Assembly: GCA_036925085.1 (NCBI GenBank)
Contig: JAUPFP010000009.1
Span: forward strand, 851,501 to 915,500
Length of the DNA: 64,000 nucleotides
Source: Brachycybe producta
Taxonomy: Eukaryota; Arthropoda; Diplopoda; Playtdesmida; Andrognathidae
Direction: 5' to 3'
The notes under the pieces were generated by a model that was given only the letters and a program-made list of their open reading frames with translations, was not told the origin of the DNA and did no database searches. Every line of letters begins with the position of its first letter. The stretch's first letter is position 1. Of this stretch, positions 55,830-64,000 are shown in pieces. Made by a program: the position numbers and the translations under genes.

Positions 55830-57560
55830 GGTGGTTTAACGAAGATTTCTCTTCATCATCCACGAGTCGGTAGAACTGGTCATCACGGATGTGGCCAGGT
55901 ACTTGCGACCCTCCAGCCATACTGGTGCTAAGCCAGGCATTGGCTGGAGCATCTGGATTTCACTAGGTAACATTCTGGCGACTTGTCCTTTGGCCGAAGC
56001 CTTCGGACAATTCTTTTTCAGGTGACCCATCTGGTTACACCCGTAAAAAGGACCTAGTCGCCAGAGTGAATTTTCCAAACAGTCCGCACTTCGAAGTGTT
56101 ACTGCCGGCTGGCCTCCACCGGAACTCGCTTCTTGCCTCCGCTCTTGGCTACCGCCTTGTCCAACTTGGACTGAGCAGCGGCCTTCACACCCGTTTGGCT
56201 TGAAGATGAAGCCTTGGCAGAGCTCCCAGAGCTAGCCGTGGAACCAGAGGACTGAGCGCGAGCCCGGTCCTGAGAAACCCCTCTAGTACAGGCGGGTAAT
56301 CTACCTGCCATATCCACCTGCAAATCGACTTCCATAAGCCGTGCCCTACGGGCATATGCCTCGACCGTCTCGGCCTGACACCCAATAAACCGATCGGTGA
56401 TATCCGTAAGGAGCTTCTATTAAAATGAATGAACCGACAGCTCTGGTTTTCTCCCAAGGAGACACGGTCTGACAGTTCCAAAACCCGCCAATAGAATGCC
56501 TACACAGACTCCGTTGATCCCTGCTTCATCGTTTCGAACTCGGCAAAGCAGATGCGAGCCTGGTTACTCGAACTAAATTGGCTACGCATAGCATCCTTTA
56601 GTTCTGTCCAGGTTAGGTCCGGTAGAGTTTCCACCAAAGAGGCATAATACTCTTCCGCAGGACCATCCAGCAGAAACATGAAGAAACTGCAACTGGACTC
56701 ATCCGTCCAGCGCTGAGCTCGGGCTTTCGCTTCGAACTTGCGGAGAAAAGGCACCATATTCTCTGCCATTGTAACGAGCAAAAGAGTGGACCAGGTTGAA
56801 AAACCCGAATGCCTGAACCTCCGCTGGAACCGCTGGAGCGGGCGTCCAAGTGGCGGCACTAACCCTGCGAGGTTGCCTGCTCTGGTTTTCCGAAACGTCA
56901 GACCCGGACTCAGCTTCCGAGGGTACCACCATGTGAACCCTCGGCTGCTGTCCGGGGGTGGGAGGAACTCGGGCCAAATCCTCTAGGAGATGGCCTGGGC
57001 GCTTCCCGTGGAGGTACCAGCCTGGCTTGCACCAGTGGCATCTCCGTGCGCCTTGACACACGGGCGACAGTGAAAACTGAGGATTTACTCTCGGTTCAAT
57101 CACTGACCGGGACAGCCGTCCTTCCAACCGAAGGACATCTATCCTGTAAGCGATCTCCATGAGTTGCTGCTCAGAGAGCATCGCCAAAAAGGCCTGTCCC
57201 TCCCGTGCAGTCTCATGCGGGATTTCCACCATTTCCCTAAGGAAATGCCAGGTCTGCCATGTCTGGCCGGATGGGCGGCGGTGGAAACTTGGACAATCGG
57301 CCGCAGCCGATCGCCATTCCCAATGAGATCACCGTCGGATCCACTGTCTTCCAACGAATATTCTCTGGGGAGAATGTCACCGCGGTGTTTCTGCACCTTG
57401 ACCCATTCATCCTGAAAATCACTGTTCATGCTACCGCTCCATACCACTTCCCCCCCTCCTGCCCCCAGTGGACGGTTGACGGTGCGGCCGCGTAACTCCA
57501 AACCCACATCTGCTCCAATTTCCCGACCTTCTGTCGGTACTTTCGGGGTTGGCTCCATTT
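55830..57560 (-). pseudogene. Ty3/gypsy gag region (fossil)
   Basis: It includes a capsid-like helical segment (about 56500-56790, around WTELKDAMRSQF) and a zinc-knuckle-like motif (about 56015-56050). Broken. Confidence 0.7.
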
Positions 57561-58155
57561 TTCATCGTGTTTCTACGGTAAAAACTGGACAAAACCACAA
57601 GACAGTGGGGTTTCCACCGTCAAAAATGGTAAATTCACGGACAAAAGTTCATAAATCACCGTAACGAACGGATAGAACCGTACGAAACCGCAGTATCATG
57701 GACAAAAGTCCGCATCTCACGGGATAGGACGGTCAGAGTTTGACTTTACCGGTTTCTACCGCGGTCTAACGGACAAAAGTCCGTTTCCATTCACGGTAAA
57801 TGACTACCACTTTCTACCGTGGTTCCACGGACGAAAGTCCGCAACCCACAGTGTACTCACGGTAAAATCATCGTACACCACCTAAAACCACTGTACCCCG
57901 GACCGTAGTCCGTGCCCCACGGTAATTAGACGGTAAATTTACCGTTCACCACGGTAAAACGGACCGGAATCCGCTCCCCACGGTAAGTAACGGTAAAAGC
58001 ATGGTCAACAGTGATTTCTGCGGCTGTCCCACGGACCAAAGTCCGCGCCTAGCTGCGTACTCGCACTGCCCAGTGATTTGACCGACTAAACAGTCAAATC
58101 CACGGTAAATAACCGTGCGAGAGACGGAGTACAGATACCCGGCACCTCCACCAAT
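57560..58155 (-). other. Leader of the Ty3/gypsy fossil with repeated short hairpins
   Basis: Seven copies of a GGACNAAAGTCC-type palindrome recur at 57638, 57699, 57770, 57828, 57899, 57960 and 58033, spaced 58-73 bp, within loosely repeated GGTAAA-rich sequence. Next to the LTR, TGGAGGTGCCGGGTATC resembles a primer-binding site, perhaps for tRNA-Ala. Confidence 0.6.
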
Positions 58156-58942
58156 TGTAACATTCCGACTGGGCCATCACAATAACCACCCGGTAAAAAT
58201 GCAAAACTTACCGAGCACCAAGCTCCGACACGGGGACGGGACGGGACCGCACCCGTAGCCGCCTCCGCACGGTGAACCTCTTGGGTGGTGTCGACGCAGA
58301 GGTCCCTCGACGGACACGGACGAAAAACCATGCCGCCACTCCGAGAATATCGCGGTAGAACTCCGGTTCCACTGCGAGCCGACATGAGTACCGGCCGAAA
58401 AAGGACGGTAACAAGACGGTGGAGTATTCCCAACCGGAAATCCCACCCCCTCGCAGTACTCCCCAAATAAACGACACGAACACAAGTATAAATAGATGAA
58501 TTGAGCGTATTTATTTACACTTACAGATGAATGAAGACAGTGCAGGTATTTGCACATTTGGCTGGTCAATTCCGACCAGCCAAACACCATAAAACCAAAA
58601 CAAAGGCGAAAACCACAAGGCACAACCAACAGAATAAAATATGCCACCATGGAGGCCTCGTTGCCTCCCGCATAGATGATCCAGTTGACCTCTCCAGTCT
58701 CCAGCCCACAACACACTGGCCAGATCCTATGGCTGACCAGGCCACAGGAAACCTCCAGGCAACTCCACGTGGAGGTAACAGAGGTCACTTCTGACCTCTC
58801 ACCCATTGACTTAATGGTGAGAGGTCTGCTGGCACCAAAATGGCGTCTGTCCCAACATCCTACTGTAGTTGTCAGGCAGACCACCATAGGGAATTTGTCT
58901 GCTCAATCAAAAATTTGAAATTGAGCAGACCAGGGTGCCACA
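58156..58942 (-). mobile_element. LTR of the Ty3/gypsy fossil
   Basis: A 787-bp unit reading TGTGGCACCC...GTTACA on the minus strand, with an AATAAA signal near 58515. Only this LTR of the pair is recognised. Confidence 0.7.
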
Positions 58943-59268
58943 TCTGTAGTGTTAGTACCATTTTGCTAAATTGGAAAAAGTATAGTACAAAGTATAATTT
59001 CATAAAGATCATGATTTAATAAAAAAATAAGTTTAATAATATGATAAATTTAATAAAAAATAACAAACAAAAAATAACAGTTTAAAAAAAACTTAAAAAT
59101 GATCTGACTTTTATGAGTCACCAAAGAAAGCCATTTTAAATGAACATGGACAAATGTCAACCCCTCAATTAAGAGGCCTGTTAAGTAGGTTAATTTCTGA
59201 AAAATATTCATAGAGGGTGCTCGCATTGTTTATTATGTATATATGGTAATTTTTTGTGGGGGATGCAA
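58943..59268. other. No gene seen
   Basis: AT-rich sequence with poly-A and poly-T tracts, without a recognised element. Confidence 0.5.
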
Positions 59269-59356
59269 ATAACAAAATATAATAAGAGAATATACATCCA
59301 TTGTAGCCTCTAATGAGGCTACAATGGATGTATATTCTCTCATTATATTTTGTTAT
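59269..59356. repeat. Near-perfect 88-bp hairpin
   Basis: Two 42-bp arms (starting ATAACAAAATATAATAAGAG, and ending with its reverse complement) are separated by the four bases TAAT, with about one mismatch. It could be a very short MITE or a small-RNA precursor. Sequence alone does not decide. Confidence 0.8.
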
Positions 59357-60049
59357 GGAAACTGTTTTACCTGCGAAATGTTGACCCGCCATGTTTGTTT
59401 TTGGTGGGTGTAAGTGCTGACAAAAATTAATTTTCTCTACTTCCATGCATGGTAGAAAAAATCTGTTCAATCCAACTAAAAGATCTGGTTTAGTTTTATA
59501 AATATCTAAAATTTCATGCTGAAATATTCATATATATATATATAACCTTAGAAACTTACCTTCAAGTTCATGGAAAAAAACCATTGGCATCAAATTTCAA
59601 GTTGTAGGCATTTGCTATAGAGTTACTATAGTCTATAGTATTGCAATAGTAACAGTCAAATTTAAAATTGCAGCCATTTTTCTGCTAAAAGGTGGGATGG
59701 GTAAATTTAAAAATTAGAAAACAGCAAGAAGGAAAAGAAGAGACGGCATAAAATTTCGATTGTATTCCTCTCAACTATAGCCTCTCATAACTCCTGATAG
59801 GTGGCTATGTCTCAACATAGTTGGTAGGACAGACAGCCTACATTTTATAAACAAAGGGAGACATTACAAAAAGAATAATAATGTATTTTCTATATAGAGA
59901 AACATCATGCCATCTAATATATCCAAGGAATGTATGTAGTGTCACATTCAAATGCTATTTTTGTACATGAGGTCATATTCACAATTATTTATTTATTATA
60001 TGTATGTGTGTGTGTATATATGAATAAATATGTATGTTACGGCCAATGT

Positions 60050-60590
60050 ATAAAATGCCTAGGCAATCTGCAAAATCACACTTTTGCTAGTAAAAATTCA
60101 AAATTCAGCAATTTAGGTCATGTGCATACTAATTATCAGGCAATGTGTTAAATCCGGAATTTCCCAGGCAATAGACAAAATTGAGAGTTTTAGGCATTGT
60201 GCAAAATTCCTAACTTCAGGCAATGTGCAAAATTATCGAATTTTCATAAAATATGTAAAAATCACAAACTTTCCAGGCAATCTTTAAAATGACTAACTTT
60301 TCAGGCAATGTGCAAAATAATTAATTTTCTAGGCAGTGTGCCAATTTTTTAACCTTTCAGGCAATGTGTTCAATCCAAAATTTCTCAGGCAATAGACAAA
60401 ATGCAGTGTTTTAGGCAATGTGCAAAATTCGTACTTCAGGCAATAAGCAAAATTATTAACTTTTCAGGGAATGTGTAAAATCACACTTTCCAGGCAATCT
60501 TCAAAATGACTACCTTCAGGCACTTTGCAAAATCACTAATTTTTCAGGCAATGTGTTAATACAGAATTTCCTAGGCAATAGACAAAATTC
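60050..60590 (+). repeat. Degenerate array of CAGGCAATGTGCAAAAT
   Basis: About 16-18 units of roughly 30 bp, alternating motifs such as CAGGCAATGTGCAAAAT and CAGGCAATAGACAAAATT, with considerable divergence. Older-looking than the neighbouring 22-bp array. Confidence 0.75.
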
Positions 60591-60593
60591 AGG

Positions 60594-61046
60594 ATGGCTT
60601 ATGGAAAGGCTTGCAAACCTTATGGAAAGGCCTGCAAACTTTACGGGATGAATTGCGAACCTTGCGGAATGGCTTGCGAACCTTTGCGGAATGGCTTGCG
60701 AACCTTTGCGGAATGGCTTGCGAACCTTTGCGGAATGGCTTGCGAACCTTTGCGGAATGGCTTGCGAACCTTTGCGGAATGGCTTGCGAACCTTTGCGGA
60801 GTGGCTTGCCAACCTTTGCGGCGTGGCTTGCCAACCTTTGCGGCGTGGCTTGCCAACCTTTGCGGCGTGGCTTGCCAACCTTTGCGGCGTGGCTTGCCAA
60901 CCTTTGCGGCGTGGCTTGCCAACCTTTGCGGCGTGGCTTGCCAACCTTTGTGGCGTGGCTTGCCAACCTTTGCGGCGTGGCTTGCCAACCTTTGCGGCGT
61001 GGCTTGCCAACCTTTGCGGCGTGGCTTGCGAATTTTACGGAATGGC
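60594..61046 (+). repeat. 22-bp tandem array, about 20 units
   Basis: The unit is GGCTTGCCAACCTTTGCGGCGT and its variants. The first three units are diverged (TTATGGAAAGGCTTGCAAACC), units 4-9 read GCGGAATGGCTTGCGAACCT, and the later ones GCGGCGTGGCTTGCCAACCT. The array therefore changes in steps from left to right. Because 22 is not a multiple of 3 and no unit frame has a stop, several frames on both strands stay open. Confidence 0.9.
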
Positions 61047-61077
61047 ATCTATGCCAACTATATACATATATATGCCA

Positions 61078-61124
<47 letters not shown>

Positions 61125-61684
61125 AAATAATGTATTTTCTATAGAAAAAACATATATATATATATATATGTTTTTTCTATAGAAAATACATTATTTTTTT
61201 TTTTTGTTGTAATGCCTTTTATTTATAAAATGTAGGCTGTCTGTTTCCATGGCAACCTACCACCTAGGTTAGACATAACCTTCTATAAGTTGCCATATAG
61301 GCTATGGTTGAGAGGAACACAATCTAAAATGTTATGCCATGTCTTCTTTTCTTGCTCTTGTTTTCTTATTTTTAAATTTACCCATCCAACCTTTTAGAAG
61401 AATGAGCATGCCCATTTCAAATTTGACAGTTGCCATTGAGATACTATAGACTCCATAATTCTATAGTAACTGTACAATTTGAAATTGGGTGCCCAGGACA
61501 TAGCCATAATTATTTGATGCCGATGGGGTTTTTCATGAACTTCAAGGTAAGCATCTAAGGTTATAAATACATATTTCTGCATGAAATTTTATACGTTTAT
61601 AAAACTCAACCAGATCTTTTAGAGGAATTCATCAAATTTCTTCTAGCATGCATGGAAGTAGAGTAAATGAATTTTTAGTCACAT

Positions 61685-61990
61685 CCCTTAAACCACTTGC
61701 CCTAAAGGACATTTGTACAAAGACCATTTGCCCGAAAGGGACATTGCTTTAAACCATTTGCCCGAAAGGGACATTGCTTTAAACCATTTGCCCGAAAGGG
61801 ACATTGCTTTAAACCATTTGCCCGAAAGGGACATTGCTTTAAACCATTTGCCCGAATGGGACATTTGCTTTAAACCATTTTCCCTAAAGGTATATTTGCC
61901 CTAAAGGAACATTTACCCATAAACCATTTGCCCTAAATTGACATTTGCCCTAAAGGGAAATTTCTACTAAAACTATTTGCCCTAAAATCA
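61685..61990 (+). repeat. Family E repeats, single arm
   Basis: Only the ATTTGCCCTAAA orientation is present. The middle (61725-61860) is five nearly identical 30-bp units of CCATTTGCCCGAAAGGGACA plus TTGCTTTAAA. No core or opposite arm follows. Confidence 0.75.
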
Positions 61991-63699
61991 TTTGGTTAAT
62001 CTTTTAAGATTTAAGAGCCCATCATAGGACAGTTTGTTTAATTTAAAAAAGTCATTTGTACACTTTAAATTTAAATTAATAATAAACCATCCTCAGAGAT
62101 GCTACCACATGGGCTATTCAGACACTCTTGAGGTTTAGTTGGTATGTAATATAATAGTAAAATGTTAGTAAGCTTGGAGCTTTACGTTACAGGAAGTTAC
62201 ACATTTACAAACAAACAAACAAACAAGGAAAACTATATATTAATTTTCTTTTGTTTTTCTGAAGCTTTCTCAATCAAAGGTGATGCGCAGAGGAGCACAA
62301 TGGACGGTGTTTTCTGTAATGAAATGGAAAAAAATAGGTATGGATAACTTATCATCCTTAATTCACAATCATGATTTACAGTAATGCAAAGATCATTTTT
62401 TGTTGCATTCCATCGCATTAATTGTTCATGTGTCTCACACCTTCTACTAATCCTACTAGTCTCACTGGTTGTATTCGTTATGATTTTAATTGAATTTAAA
62501 AAGGATACTCGGTAACTCACGGGGTAACAACGTGAATAGGAGCTTCACAATTTTGAAAGGATCCTGATGGCTTCACAGTTTTGAAAAGTTCCCGGGGGCC
62601 TTCACAGTTATGACAGCCTCCTCAGTAGCTTTCAAAATTAGCAGATTCTCGAGGGATTCGAGAGGCTTCCAGGGTTTAGAAGGACTGGCACTGACAGCAT
62701 TTCCCCTTTTGCTACCTGTGCAAGCACTGCCTGAACGTTGGCTTAATTATTCTATAATCGCCATTTTTTCCTTGCATTGCTTGTATTGTGATGAACCCGT
62801 CTCGACTAGATAGAATCTGCTTATTTTGTGACTTGAGGCAAGTTTGCACTCGAGTTAACACAACAGTGATTGGCTAAGTCACTTATTCTATCTTCTCTGG
62901 AAAAACTAGGCCAATATAATAGCTTTCTAGCACCCCCACTAGAGTAACTAACCTTCAAAAGGACTTCCACAGTTTTGAGGATTTTTAGTCGGTCGTATCT
63001 CGTCAGGCTTGCGCCCAATAAATTACCTCTGAAGATTGAGTTGACTTCTTTCCCTTGAAGTTGCAGGTTTGCACCTGATTGTCGTACTGTTGATGATGAT
63101 TAGGTGGCAAGTTTAAAAATAACTTGTTTATTAGCAAGTATAGAAATTTGAAGTTGTATTAACATGCACATAAAATCCGGCATAAATTTCATGCAAACCA
63201 ACATCTTGATTTTATGACAAATACAACTCCTTATATATTCTGAGAATCCACCAAAATACTGGTTGGCGGATTCTCAGGGCACTTTTTTATCGGTTGCTTT
63301 GAGTTTGGGCTTTTCATACACAGGTGTGAAAAGCAAAAACGAAAACAAAATCGAATTAAAAAGTAATAACTCCACTCATGAGGAAATGAATAAAATGTTC
63401 AGAGGGGTGACTTACACATAAGCAATCGAATCTGGGTCAATGGGTACCAAGTGACCCAGAAGCTAAAAAGGATACAGAGCCCAACCAAAGTGGGATTACC
63501 ACAAAAAAATTAATACAGGCCTGAAATGTCTCAGTCGTGCAGGTTGCTAATTTGCTAATATTGAACTTCGGAATTTGGTACAAAGCTATACAACATTGTG
63601 AATCATTGTAGTCATATTATTGTGTTTTTTTCAATAAATGTTATCTTGTTTTATTGTTTATAATAAAGATTAATTTAATTTGTAACATTGGTATTTTAG
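61991..63699. other. Probable intron or intergenic sequence
   Basis: No repeat family assigned. A stretch at about 62264-62336 has an acceptor-like TTTTTCTGAAG and a donor-like AG|GTATGG, but its phase does not fit the candidate exon at 63700. A small stem GAGAATCCACC...GGCGGATTCTC lies at 63240-63278. Confidence 0.35.
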
Positions 63700-63818
63700 G
63701 AAACCAAAACATGAATGAAATGCTCAAATCTGTGTTGGAACGAAAATTCGACCAATCAAATGTTCAATTGCCATCCAAGCTTCATTTTTTTGGTAGAAAG
63801 TTTTTCACTGAATTAAAG
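63700..63818 (+). CDS. Candidate exon of an unidentified gene
   Basis: The acceptor ACATTGGTATTTTAG and the donor AAAG|GTAATTG bound 119 nt. After two bases completing a codon it reads NQNMNEMLKSVLERKFDQSN, then VQLPSKLHFFGRKFFTELK, ending in phase 0. Mixed hydrophobic and charged composition without low complexity favours a real exon. No domain is recognised, and adjoining exons are outside the window or unidentified. Confidence 0.4.
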
Positions 63819-64000
63819 GTAATTGTAATAACATACCACAAAGTTACATTAGTGGAAAAAGATTGACACATCTCTTTAAGTGGGTTATTGTGAAGTACTT
63901 AGTTAGCAGTGGTAACTTGGCCACGCAGTAGTATTGCCACCAACAAACAAGGCAAGTTTGTGTGGTTTATTTTTAATTGCAGCCCCATTTTAGTATTGTT

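Larger units (their letters stand above)
51622..58942 (-). mobile_element. Ty3/gypsy retrotransposon fossil
   Basis: A minus-strand element with, in order: LTR (58156-58942), primer-binding site and leader (57560-58155), gag (about 55830-57560), and pol (about 51980-55800) with protease, reverse transcriptase, RNase H and integrase regions. It is broken, with roughly ten interruptions of the coding frame. A matching LTR is not found at the 51.6 kb end, so age by LTR comparison is not possible. No envelope gene is recognised. Confidence 0.85.
59403..61690. mobile_element. Large fold-back element with satellite centre
   Basis: Left arm 59403-59910 and right arm 61140-61690 are reverse complements over about 500 bp with moderate divergence. 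They share CTCTACTTCCATGCATGG, ACATTTTATAAA, CCTCTCAACTATAGCC and AATGTATTTTCTATA. The spacer contains an array built on CAGGCAATGTGCAAAAT (60050-60590), a 22-bp array (60594-61046) and a TA run. No transposase is seen. The layout resembles FB/TFB fold-back elements. Confidence 0.75.

Noticed and set aside
60516-61182. Long open frames on both strands with a 22-residue repeat (such as RKGWQATPQRLASHAAKVGK)
   Set aside because: They are produced by a stop-free 22-bp DNA repeat that reads open in several frames on both strands at once. There is no start context, domain or splice evidence.
61725-61860. CRISPR-like 30-bp repeats
   Set aside because: Units are directly adjacent without variable spacers, in an intron-bearing animal genome.
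62162-62347. Short frame with exon-like borders (acceptor near 62264, donor at 62337)
   Set aside because: Its outgoing phase leads to an early stop in the candidate exon at 63700, and the peptide matches nothing I know.

Overview
This is a 64 kb piece of an AT-rich, intron-bearing animal genome. It has GT-AG introns of several kilobases, microsatellites, LINEs, hAT, mariner, Helitron and TTAA-specific elements, and a broken Ty3/gypsy copy. The transposon mix, including a mariner-type transposase with a DFFLWGYLKSKV motif, fits an arthropod best, but I cannot name the species. I see no tRNA or rRNA gene and no CRISPR array.

Two host genes can be assembled. On the + strand (13329-29204, 5' end missing) six exons join in phase. 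They encode about 1,404 residues of a mucin-like type I membrane protein: a long acidic Ser/Thr-rich ectodomain with a decapeptide minisatellite, a SEA domain spread over three exons (one only 68 nt) with a GSVIV self-cleavage motif, one transmembrane helix, and a tail of about 119 residues ending near a PPDY motif. On the - strand (45627-34833) three exons join in phase to give a 457-residue mitochondrial seryl-tRNA synthetase (SARS2-like). Two further short candidate exons (50356-50389 and 63700-63818, both +) could not be assigned to a gene.

Most of the remaining sequence is mobile DNA, often nested. From left to right: 1-13328 holds satellite-armed elements, palindromic MITEs, an LTR fragment and a Helitron derivative. 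13329-29204 is the SEA gene, whose introns contain an internally deleted mariner, a stack of hAT-like insertions, Helitron derivatives, TTAA elements and a solo LTR. 29367-34440 holds further MITEs, a hAT MITE and a decayed RTE-like LINE. 34833-45627 is SARS2; its introns hold a CR1/Jockey-type LINE inserted into the end of a Helitron derivative, a THAP-coding fragment between inverted repeats, a TTAA MITE interrupted by a solo LTR, and a large 32-bp tandem array. 45800-51620 holds more nested MITEs and an internally deleted hAT. 51622-58942 is a minus-strand Ty3/gypsy fossil. 59269-61990 has a near-perfect 88-bp hairpin and a 2.3 kb fold-back element with two satellites in its centre.

The most unusual signal is a recurring architecture: tandem arrays of a short unit in inverted orientation around a unique core (units TTTGCCCTAAA, a 32-mer, and a 20-mer built on TCGACATGTC), plus a fold-back element that instead carries its satellites in the spacer. 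Several nested insertions preserve exact empty-site information, so the target sites (TTAA, TA, 8-bp duplications) and the order of insertion can be read directly.
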